A DNA stretch of 64,000 nt from Flavobacterium psychrophilum (GCA_945874225.1 CAMCFT010000011.1:1-64000); one strand, 5' to 3'. Positions 16,011 to 24,901 are shown, numbered from the stretch's first letter. Numbers and translations: made by a program. The notes: generated by a model not told the origin, from the letters alone.

Positions 16011-16025
16011 TTAAGACTCCCAAAA

Positions 16026-16367
16026 ATGAAAACTTTGATAAAATTATTCACATACGGCTCTTTGCAACACAATGACGTTCAAGAAAATCTTTTTGGACGC
16101 ATTCTGATTGGAACACCTGAAACATTAATTGGATATGCATTAAAAGAAATTAAAATCGAAGAAGAATTTGGAATAGTACACTACCCTATCATTGTGGAAA
16201 CGCATCAACCGGAAGATACTATTAATGGAATTGTTTACGATATTACAACTATAGAGCTTCATCAGACGGACCTGTATGAAGGATTACATTACAAACGCGT
16301 TGAAGTACACTTGCAATCAAACCAAAAAGCCTGGGCTTATAGTGTTACAACAAAGAGACACTATTAA
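16026..16367 (+). CDS. Gamma-glutamylcyclotransferase-like (AIG2/GGCT fold) protein
   Basis: 113 residues. LFTYGSLQHNDVQENLFG has the YGSL substrate-binding motif of the GGCT fold, and DLYEGLHYKRVEVHL has the acidic residue and the YxR stretch of this family near the C-terminus. Related enzymes release 5-oxoproline from gamma-glutamyl compounds; several bacterial members have no known substrate. It lies 15 bases after trpB and 61 before trpA and so is transcribed with the operon. There is no known link to tryptophan, so it looks like a passenger. Confidence 0.75.
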   Translation: MKTLIKLFTYGSLQHNDVQENLFGRILIGTPETLIGYALKEIKIEEEFGIVHYPIIVETHQPEDTINGIVYDITTIELHQTDLYEGLHYKRVEVHLQSNQKAWAYSVTTKRHY

Positions 16368-16380
16368 ATTAATTATTACT

Positions 16381-16413
16381 AAACCTGATAGGTTTAAAAA
16401 ACATGTCAGGTTT
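16381..16413. repeat. AAACCTGA/TCAGGTTT inverted repeat
   Basis: AAACCTGA at 16381-16388 pairs with TCAGGTTT at 16406-16413, with an internal AGGTTT. It lies between the GGCT gene and trpA and is followed by an A-rich leader. It could act as a weak processing or attenuation hairpin. Confidence 0.55.
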
Positions 16414-16428
16414 AAAAAAAAATAAAAA

Positions 16429-17190
16429 ATGAACAGAATAAATCAAAAACTACAAGAAAACAAAAAGATACTTTCCATCTATTTTTCGGCGGGATATCCA
16501 AGTTTGAACGATACCGTTCAAATCATTCAGGATTTAGAAAAAAGTGGTGTCGATATGATCGAAATCGGATTGCCGTTTAGTGATCCGCTAGCAGATGGAC
16601 CAACAATTCAAGAGAGTTCAACCCAAGCATTGCATAACGGAATGACCACTCAGGTTTTGTTTGACCAATTAAAAGACATTCGGAAAACAGTTTCAATTCC
16701 ATTGGTGATTATGGGGTATTTTAATCCAATGTTGCAATATGGCATAGAAAATTTCTGTGAAAAATGTGCTGAAATTGGTATCGATGGCTTAATCATTCCC
16801 GACCTTCCGGTTGATGTTTATGCTGACGAATACAAAGCCACTTTCGAGAAATACGGGCTCAAAAACGTGTTCCTGATTACGCCACAAACTTCGGATGCGC
16901 GCATTCGTTTTATCGACAGCGTTTCGGACGGATTTATTTATATGGTAAGCTCGGCAAGTGTTACGGGTTCGCAATCCGGTTTCGGAAGCGTTCAAGAAGA
17001 TTACTTCAAACGCATCGCCGATATGAACTTGAAAAATCCTCAAATCATCGGTTTCGGAATTAGTAATAAGGAAACTTTCAATCAAGCCACGCAGTTTGCC
17101 AAAGGAGCGATTATAGGAAGTGCTTTTATCAAAAACCTTACGGATAATGGAGTTGAAAGTATTGGGGGATTTGTGAAAGCGATTCGATAA
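16429..17190 (+). CDS. trpA: Tryptophan synthase alpha chain
   Basis: 253 residues, beta/alpha barrel. IEIGLPFSDPLADGPTIQ carries the catalytic Glu and Asp region, VIMGYFNPMLQYG, GLIIPDLPV and MVSSASVTGSQSGF follow, and GFGISNKETF and GAIIGSAF bind phosphate. It cleaves indole-3-glycerol phosphate and passes indole to TrpB. Last gene of the operon; a strong inverted repeat with a T-tract follows. Confidence 0.95.
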   Translation: MNRINQKLQENKKILSIYFSAGYPSLNDTVQIIQDLEKSGVDMIEIGLPFSDPLADGPTIQESSTQALHNGMTTQVLFDQLKDIRKTVSIPLVIMGYFNPMLQYGIENFCEKCAEIGIDGLIIPDLPVDVYADEYKATFEKYGLKNVFLITPQTSDARIRFIDSVSDGFIYMVSSASVTGSQSGFGSVQEDYFKRIADMNLKNPQIIGFGISNKETFNQATQFAKGAIIGSAFIKNLTDNGVESIGGFVKAIR

Positions 17191-17217
17191 ACCGTTCCAG
17201 TTTTATAAATTATTAAA

Positions 17218-17281
17218 CCGCAAATTCGCAAATTATTGAGCATTGAAAGCTTGGTGTAATTTGCGAATTTGCCGTCTTTTT
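17218..17281 (+). terminator. Inverted repeat and T-tract ending the trp operon
   Basis: 17218-17235 (CCGCAAATTCGCAAATTA) pairs with 17257-17274 with one mismatch in 18 bases, followed by TCTTTTTTT. The same repeat ends the gene at 46673 (see 46725-46782), so a mobile palindrome family is used as terminator. Confidence 0.75.
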
Positions 17282-17296
17282 TTAAGATTATTTTTA

Positions 17297-17304
17297 TATA
17301 TTTG
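17297..17304 (+). promoter_or_regulatory. Possible -7 element for the TlpA-like gene
   Basis: TATATTTG matches TAnnTTTG. It lies 113 bases before the ATG at 17417, and no clear TTTG element is at the proper distance. Confidence 0.4.
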
Positions 17305-17416
17305 AGGAGACCTAAAAACGAAACAAACCTTTATCAATCTACCTCTACTTTGGGTGAATATTCGAAGTTTTATTTCGCCTATAAACGAGTTGGCAGAAAC
17401 CTTAAAAAAATGATGC

Positions 17417-17923
17417 ATGAAAAAAAGCACTATATTTAAAACAATATTTATTTTATTTGCAATTACATTATTCACAAATTGCAAAAAAGAAAATAGTGCA
17501 CCAAATATTGTAAAAATAACTCCTGAAAAATATTTAAACCTAAAACAGAAAATTAACAAAAAAACTATTATTCATTTTTGGTTTTCTTATTGTCAACCTT
17601 GTATAAAAGATTTTCCTGAACTATTAAAAATCAGCAAAGAAAATAACATTGATGTTATAAATATTAGTTCCGATAAAAGTGATAGTAAAATGCAAGAAAA
17701 TCTTGAAAAAGTAATGGCAAAACTAAATGTTAAAGATTGCTATATCATTGATTATAATAATTTATACCCAAACGGAACAAATTATAATGATATATTTGGT
17801 GATTTTGCAAAAAAAATTGAACTTAATGAATATACTAATCCATATTATATATTAATAGACGAAAATGGAAAGACTATAATAGCAACTGAAAAAATAGAAA
17901 AATTAAAACAACATATAGAATAA
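17417..17923 (+). CDS. TlpA-like thioredoxin-fold lipoprotein
   Basis: 168 residues. A lipoprotein signal (residues 1-21, LFTNC, C22 lipidated) is followed by a thioredoxin fold: IIHFWFSYCQPCIKDFPEL contains the redox CQPC pair, VINISSDKSD the next strand, and NPYYILIDENGKTI the cis-Pro strand. Such proteins reduce or resolve disulfides in the periplasm. AT content and style look like its neighbours. It is a single gene, flanked on the right by two palindromic repeats. The bases just upstream (17330-17416) resemble a decayed coding fragment but I could not identify it. Confidence 0.82.
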   Translation: MKKSTIFKTIFILFAITLFTNCKKENSAPNIVKITPEKYLNLKQKINKKTIIHFWFSYCQPCIKDFPELLKISKENNIDVINISSDKSDSKMQENLEKVMAKLNVKDCYIIDYNNLYPNGTNYNDIFGDFAKKIELNEYTNPYYILIDENGKTIIATEKIEKLKQHIE

Positions 17924-17938
17924 AGGCTATCTACCCCT

Positions 17939-18040
17939 GCTAACGCGAGCGTCACGCTCGTGAACATCAACAAAAGTAAAAGTCAATAAAAATAAAAGCC
18001 TACAAATTGTAAATAGCACGAGCGTGACGCTCGCGCTAGC
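17939..18040. repeat. Long inverted repeat, GC-rich arms
   Basis: The left arm 17939-17962 (core CGCGAGCGTCACGCTCGTG) pairs with 18017-18040 at 23 of 24 positions, around a 54-base A-rich spacer. Each arm is itself palindromic (GAGCGTCACGCTC), so it can form smaller hairpins. The arms are much richer in GC than the neighbourhood. MITE-like or REP-like. Confidence 0.8.
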
Positions 18041-18054
18041 AATTATTAGTGTCT

Positions 18055-18118
18055 TTGCGAGGAACGAGCGCCATCACATTTGTTGCTCTCGATAGTAGGA
18101 TTGCTTCGTTCCTCGCAA
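18055..18118. repeat. TTGCGAGGAACGA inverted repeat
   Basis: TTGCGAGGAACGA (18055-18067) is the exact complement of 18106-18118. The element starts 14 bases after the previous repeat. I recall this sequence as a common Bacteroidetes intergenic palindrome. Confidence 0.75.
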
Positions 18119-18150
18119 TGACAAAATGGGACTTTTTTACCAATTAAATA

Positions 18151-18708
18151 TCAATAACTCTCCGCTACAACTTCAGCATCAAATTCCATTGCATCTTCCA
18201 TTTCAACTGCATCATTATCAGGTTTGGAAGCTTTGAGCGCATTGAACTTTTCCATTTGTTCCAAATCTCCTTCTTCGCCACTGAAATAAGGAAAAACATC
18301 CATAATCGGGGATTCCGAAATGGCAGGAATGGTATAATCGCCCATCGTGCCTTTCATTACACTAATTGTATTTTCAAAAGCTTCTTTTACATCATTGGCC
18401 TGAACTAATAAATACATATTCGTCTTGCGCTCTTTCCCGCTTTCTTCGTCATAAGCCATTAAAGAAACTCTTGATTTAAACCAACGATCGGCATTTTCGA
18501 AAGGATGAATTTCGGCATAATTCGCCACTTTTATATTCGTGATTTTAAATTCTTCACTGATATAAGCCTTCATTTCTTCGTTTATTCTGGATTCCGCTTC
18601 CGTATAGGATAAGGCGTCTACCAAATACGGTTCGGTAGTTACTTTTTGTGCTCCAATATCATCTGTTCTTCTGTATTTTACTTTGCATTCGTACCACATT
18701 CCGCTCAT
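18151..18708 (-). CDS. DUF4494 protein
   Basis: 185 residues, cytoplasmic. The opening MWYECKVKYRRTDDIGAQK, the VDALSYTEAESRINEEM segment and NADRWFKSRVSLMAYDEESGKE are the pattern of DUF4494, a Bacteroidetes-restricted family also found in some of their phages. No enzymatic motif is visible and the role is unknown. The C-terminal 35 residues are very acidic. Either Met1 or Met4 could be the start. It is transcribed divergently from lipA with its own TATCTTTG promoter element. Confidence 0.8.
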   Translation of the reverse strand: MSGMWYECKVKYRRTDDIGAQKVTTEPYLVDALSYTEAESRINEEMKAYISEEFKITNIKVANYAEIHPFENADRWFKSRVSLMAYDEESGKERKTNMYLLVQANDVKEAFENTISVMKGTMGDYTIPAISESPIMDVFPYFSGEEGDLEQMEKFNALKASKPDNDAVEMEDAMEFDAEVVAESY

Positions 18709-18730
18709 AATTTATTTTTTTTAAGGATGC

Positions 18731-18738
18731 CAAAGATA
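18731..18738 (-). promoter_or_regulatory. -7 element for the DUF4494 gene
   Basis: On the minus strand TATCTTTG, a match to TAnnTTTG, 22 bases before the ATG at 18708. Confidence 0.55.
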
Positions 18739-18928
18739 GATTTTAGAGGTAAAAAACAACATCATTTCTAAAATAGATATTCACAATTTTGGAGTGAAAT
18801 AACCTAAGTGTTCACGCTCAAACAATTGCAAAATGAGTACTTTTTATTTCCCCAATTTTAATATAAAATCCCAATTCCAGTATCAAAAATCCCAATACAC
18901 AAATTCCAATTCCTAAATCTACTTTACT

Positions 18929-18936
18929 TATCTTTG
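18929..18936 (+). promoter_or_regulatory. -7 element for lipA
   Basis: TATCTTTG at 19 bases before the lipA ATG (18956). No clear -33 partner. Confidence 0.55.
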
Positions 18937-18955
18937 CCCTTTCAAAAAATACTTT

Positions 18956-19825
18956 ATGGAATCTGTTTTAGAAAATGCATTACCGGTAGGAAAGCCAAAA
19001 TGGTTGCGAGTAAAACTCCCAATCGGTCAAAAATATACAGAACTTCGTGGTTTGGTTGACAAATACAGCCTGAACACAATTTGCACTTCGGGAAGTTGTC
19101 CGAATATGGGTGAATGCTGGGGCGAAGGAACGGCAACGTTTATGATTTTGGGAAATATCTGCACGCGTTCTTGTGGTTTTTGTGGCGTAAAAACCGGAAG
19201 ACCAGAAACCGTAGATTGGGATGAACCGGAGAAAGTAGCGCGTTCCATAAAAATAATGAACATCAAACACGCCGTAATCACGAGCGTGGACAGAGATGAT
19301 TTAAAAGATGGTGGTTCCATTATTTGGATAGAAACCGTAAAAGCCATTCGCAGAATGAACCCAAACACAACTCTTGAAACACTTATTCCAGATTTTCAAG
19401 GAATCGAAAGAAATATAGACCGTATCGTGGAAGCCAATCCAGAAGTAGTTTCACACAACGTGGAAACCGTTCGAAGATTAACACGTGAAGTGCGAATTCA
19501 AGCCAAATACGACCGAAGTCTGGAAGTTTTGAAATACTTGAAAGAACAAGGAATCAACAGAACCAAATCTGGAATTATGTTGGGTCTTGGCGAAACCGAA
19601 GAAGAAGTTCTCCAAACGATACAGGATTTATACAATGCCAAAGTAGATATTGTAACAATAGGCCAATACTTGCAACCGAGCAAAAAACATTTGCCAGTAA
19701 AAGAATTCATAACACCGGAACAATTCGCCAAATACGAAAAATTTGGTTTGGAATTAGGTTTCCGCCACGTTGAAAGCGGACCATTGGTACGTTCTTCATA
19801 TAAAGCACAAAAACATATTTTATAA
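18956..19825 (+). CDS. lipA: Lipoyl synthase
   Basis: 289 residues, normal length. Both iron-sulfur cluster motifs are complete: the auxiliary cluster at [12 protein letters not shown] (C43, C48, C54) and the radical-SAM cluster at CTRSCGFC (C69, C73, C76). The C-terminal VRSSYKAQ holds the conserved Ser ligand motif RSSY. It inserts sulfur into protein-bound octanoyl groups to make the lipoyl cofactor of 2-oxoacid dehydrogenases. It lies 39 bases upstream of gap, with a C-rich repeat between them. Confidence 0.96.
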   Translation: MESVLENALPVGKPKWLRVKLPIGQKYTELRGLVDKYSLNTICTSGSCPNMGECWGEGTATFMILGNICTRSCGFCGVKTGRPETVDWDEPEKVARSIKIMNIKHAVITSVDRDDLKDGGSIIWIETVKAIRRMNPNTTLETLIPDFQGIERNIDRIVEANPEVVSHNVETVRRLTREVRIQAKYDRSLEVLKYLKEQGINRTKSGIMLGLGETEEEVLQTIQDLYNAKVDIVTIGQYLQPSKKHLPVKEFITPEQFAKYEKFGLELGFRHVESGPLVRSSYKAQKHIL

Positions 19826-19826
19826 G

Positions 19827-19850
19827 CCCCCTAACCCCCAAAGGGGGAAT
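19827..19850. repeat. C/G-rich palindromic repeat, family 1, between lipA and gap
   Basis: GCCCCCTAACCCCCAAAGGG followed by GGAA; CCCCC pairs with GGGGG. It starts directly after the lipA stop codon. Same family as 10923-10954. Confidence 0.65.
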
Positions 19851-19864
19851 AATGTCTACATAAA

Positions 19865-20860
19865 ATGACAAAAACAAGAATTGCTATTAACGGTTTTGGA
19901 AGAATTGGGCGAAATTTATTTCGTTTGCTTTTGAACCATCCCACTATTGAAGTTGTTGCCATTAACGATATCGCCGACACTAAAACGATGGCGCATTTGA
20001 TCAAATACGATAGCATTCACGGGGTTTTGCCTTTCAAAGTTTCTTCTGATGAAAAAGGAATTATTGTTGACGGAAAACATTATTTGTTTTTTCACGAGAA
20101 AAGCATTTCAAACCTTGATTGGAAATTAGCAAATATTGATGTTGTTGTTGAATCGACAGGAAAGTACAGAACTTTCGATGAAATCAATGCTCATATTTTG
20201 GCTGGAGCCAAAAAAGTAATTCTTTCCGCTCCTTCGGAAGTGGATTCAATTAAAACAGTGGTTCTTGGAGTGAACGAACATATTCTTGACGGAACAGAAA
20301 CCATTATTTCTAACGCTAGTTGCACCACAAACAACGCAGCACCGATGCTAAAAGTCATTAGCGAACTTTGCGGAATCGAACAAGCTTACATCACGACTAT
20401 TCACTCTTATACAACTGACCAAAGTCTACACGATCAACCGCACAAAGATTTGCGTCGCGCTCGTGGTGCAAGCCAATCTATTGTTCCAACAACAACTGGA
20501 GCTGCAAAAGCTTTAACGAAGATTTTTCCTGAATTTGAAGGTAAAATTGGCGGTTGTGGCATTCGTGTTCCCGTACCTGACGGTTCGTTGACCGATATTA
20601 CTTTCAATGTAAAACGTGCCGTAACAATTGAGGAAATCAATGCTGCTTTCAAGACGGCTTCGCAAACAAATTTAAAAGGAATCCTGGATTATACCGAAGA
20701 TCCAATTGTTTCTGTAGATGTAATTGGCAACAGAAATTCATGCTTGTTTGACGCCCAACTGACCTCGGTAATTGATAAAATGGTTAAAGTAGTGGGTTGG
20801 TATGATAATGAAATTGGGTATTCCTCTCGAATTATTGATTTAATTATTTTAACGAATTAA
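19865..20860 (+). CDS. gap: Glyceraldehyde-3-phosphate dehydrogenase, type I
   Basis: 331 residues. The N-terminal NAD domain starts INGFGRIGRNLFRLL, and the Asp in VVAINDIAD points to NAD rather than NADP. The catalytic Cys is in SNASCTTNNAAPMLK, and HSYTTDQ and DLRRARGAS bind phosphate. WYDNEIGYSSR ends the catalytic domain. It makes 1,3-bisphosphoglycerate from glyceraldehyde 3-phosphate in glycolysis. The genome also encodes the non-phosphorylating enzyme GapN (4579-6159). Flavobacteria often have more than one gap; this one may not be the main copy. Confidence 0.93.
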   Translation: MTKTRIAINGFGRIGRNLFRLLLNHPTIEVVAINDIADTKTMAHLIKYDSIHGVLPFKVSSDEKGIIVDGKHYLFFHEKSISNLDWKLANIDVVVESTGKYRTFDEINAHILAGAKKVILSAPSEVDSIKTVVLGVNEHILDGTETIISNASCTTNNAAPMLKVISELCGIEQAYITTIHSYTTDQSLHDQPHKDLRRARGASQSIVPTTTGAAKALTKIFPEFEGKIGGCGIRVPVPDGSLTDITFNVKRAVTIEEINAAFKTASQTNLKGILDYTEDPIVSVDVIGNRNSCLFDAQLTSVIDKMVKVVGWYDNEIGYSSRIIDLIILTN

Positions 20861-20911
20861 ATAAATAATTCAATATCTTTATGGCTGTCATAAGAAAATC
20901 CCAAACGTCTG

Positions 20912-23086
20912 ATGAAGTCATTCCTGTTTTTTTTTGTTTTAGTTAGTACATTTTTATATTCTCAAAAGAAATCAGCTATTGAGAAAATAGATAGTGTTGC
21001 TTATTACAGCAGTTTGCGTAATGCCAATGTTAAAGCAAATAAATATAAAGACGCACTTCTTTATACTCAAAAAGCCATACTTTATTCAAAAATTAATAAT
21101 AAAACTGAAGCTCAGGCTAGCGAAACCTTTAGCTTGGGAAAACTTTATTATGATGTCAAAAAATATGACGATGCAGTAAAAGCTTTCAACAAAAGCATTT
21201 CATTGTCAAAATCCTTAGAATCAAATTCCGTTCAAGCATCTACATATTACTATCTGGGAATGTGCTATATGCAAAAAAGAAGTTTTGATAATGCTAAAAT
21301 TTGCTTTGACAAAGCCCAATCATTATATGACATCTTAGAAATTACTGACACTGCTGATTTGATAAACCTACAAAGAGGAATTATCTATAAAGCAAAAGGC
21401 AAATATGATTTGGCTTCCTCAATTTTCAATACAATAATTGCCAAGCCTGATAATCAGGTAATTTTGATTACTAAAACCGAAGCTTTGTATCAAATAGGGA
21501 CTATTGAAATGGCTCAAAACAGAAATAATTTAGCTTTAAATTATTTCAATAAAGCATTGGAATTAAATGCAAAAACTAAAAATTTAGAACTGAAATCGGC
21601 TATTTTACTTGCATTAAGTTCTGTTTATGAAAAAATGCTGGATAAAAATAGTGCCTATTCTTATTTGAAACAACACACAAACTTAGAAGAAAGTATTTCT
21701 ATTTCGGACAATGAAAAACTTGGCGTTGATGATTATGAGAAATTCAAAGAATCAGAGCGATTAAAAGAGGTTGAACAGGCAAATGAAGAAAATAAACAGC
21801 AGGAAAAAGCGAGTAAATTCTCAAAACTTATCAGCATTCTTGCCATCGCATTAATTTCGATTTTATCTTTGTTAAGCTTGGCTTTGTACAAAAATAATAT
21901 CATCAGAACCCAATCAAATCTATTGTTGGAAGAAAAAAATAAAGAACTGATTATTGCCAAAGAAAGAGCAGAAAAAGCTTCAAAAGCAAGATCAGAATTC
22001 CTTTCGACAGTAAGTCACGAACTGCGAACACCTTTGAACGCAATTAACGGTATTGCTCATTTGCTTTTAGAAGAAAAGCCTAAGAAATCCCAAATGAAAT
22101 ATTTGGAATCTTTGGAGTTTTCAGGGAACTATCTCACAACATTTATTAATGATATTCTGGAAATTCAAAAAATAGATTCTACCAAAATTGAAATAGAAAA
22201 TATCGATTTTAATCTAAAAAAATTATTAGAAAATATACAAAACTCTTTAAAAGAATTAGCTTCGATAAATAACAATAATTTTACGCTCGAAATTGATTCG
22301 AAAATTCCAGATAATTTGATTGGTGATCCTACTAAATTGTCACAGATAATTTTGAATTTAATTAATAATGCATTAAAATTTACACACGATGGAAGTGTAA
22401 AATTAATTGCAAAACTCCTATCGTTAGAAGATAAAAATGCAACCGTTTATTTTGAAGTAAAGGATAATGGAATTGGAATTCCAGAAGATCAATTAGATTC
22501 CGTATTTAGTAGTTTCTCACAAGGTTCCGTTGGAATAAACCGTAAATACGGCGGAACTGGTTTAGGATTGACCATTGTAAAGAAACTAACTGAAATTTTA
22601 GGAGGTGAAATAAGACTTAAAAGCGCTGTTGGAAAAGGGTCTTCTTTTTCATTCGAATTACAATTTAAAGAAGGAGAAAAGCAATTGAAAGTTGAGGAAA
22701 AACAAAAACCATACGATGAAGCTCACTTAATAAATAAAAAAATATTAGTTGTTGAAGACAATAAAATCAATCAAATGGTTTCCAAAAAAATGCTAAAAAA
22801 TAAGGGAATACATTGCGAAATAATTGATAATGGCGAAGAAGCTATAGAAATAGCAAAAAACAATAAATTTGATATGATCTTGATGGATGTTCATTTGCCT
22901 GGAATAAATGGAACTATTGCCACTCAAGAAATTAGAAAATTTGACAAAAAAACACCTATTATTGCCCTCACAGCAATTTCATTAAATGAAAATAGAGCTA
23001 TGCTATTGTCTTATGGAATGAATGATGTCATCACAAAACCTTTCATTCCAGAAGATTTTTATGCTGTTATTGCCAAATATATTTAG
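20912..23086 (+). CDS. TPR-containing hybrid sensor histidine kinase
   Basis: 724 residues. In order: signal peptide (1-17); TPR-like helical repeats (about 25-260, e.g. SETFSLGKLYYDVKKYDDAV) lying outside the inner membrane; one membrane segment (305-327); a coiled coil (335-358); HisKA with the phospho-accepting H369 in STVSHELRTPLN; an ATPase domain with NALKF, DNGIGIP and GGTGLGL boxes; and a receiver domain (608-724) with D659 in ILMDVHLPG. There is no DNA-binding output domain, so it must pass phosphate to another protein or act through the receiver. It lies 51 bases after gap and may be co-transcribed. The signal is unknown. Confidence 0.9.
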   Translation: MKSFLFFFVLVSTFLYSQKKSAIEKIDSVAYYSSLRNANVKANKYKDALLYTQKAILYSKINNKTEAQASETFSLGKLYYDVKKYDDAVKAFNKSISLSKSLESNSVQASTYYYLGMCYMQKRSFDNAKICFDKAQSLYDILEITDTADLINLQRGIIYKAKGKYDLASSIFNTIIAKPDNQVILITKTEALYQIGTIEMAQNRNNLALNYFNKALELNAKTKNLELKSAILLALSSVYEKMLDKNSAYSYLKQHTNLEESISISDNEKLGVDDYEKFKESERLKEVEQANEENKQQEKASKFSKLISILAIALISILSLLSLALYKNNIIRTQSNLLLEEKNKELIIAKERAEKASKARSEFLSTVSHELRTPLNAINGIAHLLLEEKPKKSQMKYLESLEFSGNYLTTFINDILEIQKIDSTKIEIENIDFNLKKLLENIQNSLKELASINNNNFTLEIDSKIPDNLIGDPTKLSQIILNLINNALKFTHDGSVKLIAKLLSLEDKNATVYFEVKDNGIGIPEDQLDSVFSSFSQGSVGINRKYGGTGLGLTIVKKLTEILGGEIRLKSAVGKGSSFSFELQFKEGEKQLKVEEKQKPYDEAHLINKKILVVEDNKINQMVSKKMLKNKGIHCEIIDNGEEAIEIAKNNKFDMILMDVHLPGINGTIATQEIRKFDKKTPIIALTAISLNENRAMLLSYGMNDVITKPFIPEDFYAVIAKYI

Positions 23087-23091
23087 ACAAT

Positions 23092-23904
23092 TTAGTATTT
23101 CAAAATCAATTCCTTGATTAGAATTCTCACTTTAGGTTCCGCACTTTTTGCCGCTTCCAATACTTCATCGTGAGAAATTGTTTCAATACTTTCTTCATCT
23201 CCAATATCAGTAATCACCGATAATCCAAAAGTTTCTAATTCCATATGTCGAGCAACAATTACTTCGGGAACGGTTGACATCCCTACGCAATCAGCACCAA
23301 TGTTTTTGACCATTTTATATTCGGCAAGAGTTTCAAATGTTGGTCCTTGAAGTCCTAAATAAACACCATCCTGAACTTTAATATTTAGATTTTCAGCTAA
23401 TTCTTTAGCTTTTGCAATCATTTTTTTCGAATAAGCTTCACTCATATTCACGAATCTTGGTCCAAAACGCTCGTCGTTTTTCCCTCTTAAAGGATGTTCC
23501 GGCATCATATTGACGTGGTCTTTGATAATCACGATATCACCTACATTATAATTCGAATTTACACCACCGGAAGCATTAGAAACAATCAGTTTTTCAACAC
23601 CCAAATATTTCATTACGCGCACCGGAAAAGTAACTTCCTTCATAGAATACCCTTCATAGAAATGGAAACGACCTTGCATTGCAACTACTTTTTTATCGCC
23701 AATGGTTCCAAAAACCAAAGCTCCTTTGTGACCTTGAACTGTCGAAACTGGGAAATTTGGAATTTCAGAATAAGGCATTGTGAATTCTATTTGAATATCA
23801 TCTGTAAAACTTCCCAATCCTGAACCTAAAATCACGCCGTATTCTGGAGTAAAATTGGTTTTCTCTTTTATAAAACTAACGGTTTCTTGTACTTGTTCCC
23901 ACAT
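23092..23904 (-). CDS. Purine-nucleoside phosphorylase
   Basis: 270 residues from the ATG at 23902-23904 (MWEQVQETVSFI); an upstream Met adds 10 residues unlike the family. ILGSGLGSF is the phosphate loop, then GALVFG and MQGRFHFYEGY, SNASGGVN (base site), MSTVPEVIVARH, and a C-terminal regulatory helix. This is the trimeric PNP type that releases guanine or hypoxanthine from nucleosides. The start overlaps the 3' end of lpxK by 29 bases on the same strand, so translation is probably coupled. It is convergent with the kinase gene, whose stop is 5 bases away. Confidence 0.92.
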   Translation of the reverse strand: MWEQVQETVSFIKEKTNFTPEYGVILGSGLGSFTDDIQIEFTMPYSEIPNFPVSTVQGHKGALVFGTIGDKKVVAMQGRFHFYEGYSMKEVTFPVRVMKYLGVEKLIVSNASGGVNSNYNVGDIVIIKDHVNMMPEHPLRGKNDERFGPRFVNMSEAYSKKMIAKAKELAENLNIKVQDGVYLGLQGPTFETLAEYKMVKNIGADCVGMSTVPEVIVARHMELETFGLSVITDIGDEESIETISHDEVLEAAKSAEPKVRILIKELILKY

Positions 23905-24901
23905 AATTTGTAATGGTTTTATCAAAATTATCACTTCCGGAAAGAAAGGAACTTCGTATAGGCAAATAGAAAAGCTGATTACTAGGAATACTGCCTTTCA
24001 ATCTAACGAAATCTTTTTCGGTGGTGATGATTATCTTGTTTTTTGATTTATTTTTAATATAATTAATATCGTTTTCAGTAAAATGATGATGGTCAGAATA
24101 AACCAATTTCTCATCATTCTCGCTTTGCAAATATGCGAAAAAGGGATTGGGTTTTGCGATTCCTGCCAGAAGTAATTTATCAACATTCTTGATTTCGCTT
24201 ACCTTCATTGATTTATCCTCTGAATATATGAATTCATCATAATCGATAAAGGAAAAATACAATTCTTGTGTCGAAGCAATATTTAATTTAGATTTAATTT
24301 TATTTTGTTCGTCAAGCGAAAGGATCTCAGGACATTTTGTGACAATAATCAAATCGGCTCTTTTTGCTCCTTTCTTGCTTTCACGAAGATTTCCCGTTGG
24401 TAACATAAAATCATCCGAATATAAATCGCCGTAAGAAGTCAGCAAAATATAAAAACCTGCTTTTACTTTCCGATGTTGAAAAGCATCATCCAACAGAATA
24501 ATTTCTGGTTTTTCGGATTGTGAAAGCAATTGTTCAATGCCGTTTTTTCTATCAGCATCAACGGCAACCTGAATGTTGCTGAATTTTTTATAAAACTGAA
24601 AAGGTTCGTCTCCAAGTATTTCAGCATTGCAAGTGGAATCAGCTAAAACAAAACCTTTGGATTTTCTTTTATAACCACGACTCAATGTGGCAATCTTGTA
24701 ATTTGGCGAAAGCAACCTAATTAAATACTCAATTTGGGGTGTTTTTCCGGTGCCACCAACACTTAAATTTCCGACAGCAATGATTGGAATATCAAAAGAA
24801 TAGGATTTTAAAATGCCTTTATCAAAAAGAAAATTCCGAACACTGGTAATGAATCCATACAAAATGGCAAACGGGAACAGTATTTTTCGGAGTAAATTCA
24901 T
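23876..24901 (-). CDS. lpxK: Tetraacyldisaccharide 4'-kinase (lipid A synthesis)
   Basis: 341 residues from the ATG at 24899-24901 (MNLLRKILFPFAILYG). The frame is open for 35 more codons upstream, but these carry no family features. A membrane-associated N-terminal helix precedes the Walker A loop VGNLSVGGTGKTP (about 43-55); LLDDAFQHRKVK is the LpxK-specific DDxxQH signature with the catalytic Asp. It phosphorylates the lipid A precursor at the inner membrane, so the cell makes lipopolysaccharide. The gene overlaps pnp. Confidence 0.93.
   Translation of the reverse strand: MNLLRKILFPFAILYGFITSVRNFLFDKGILKSYSFDIPIIAVGNLSVGGTGKTPQIEYLIRLLSPNYKIATLSRGYKRKSKGFVLADSTCNAEILGDEPFQFYKKFSNIQVAVDADRKNGIEQLLSQSEKPEIILLDDAFQHRKVKAGFYILLTSYGDLYSDDFMLPTGNLRESKKGAKRADLIIVTKCPEILSLDEQNKIKSKLNIASTQELYFSFIDYDEFIYSEDKSMKVSEIKNVDKLLLAGIAKPNPFFAYLQSENDEKLVYSDHHHFTENDINYIKNKSKNKIIITTEKDFVRLKGSIPSNQLFYLPIRSSFLSGSDNFDKTITNYVGTSTRNR

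Noticed and set aside
17305..17416. Possible decayed gene upstream of the TlpA-like gene
   Set aside because: Short readable stretches exist in more than one frame, but no family is recognisable and no frame stays open with a start.
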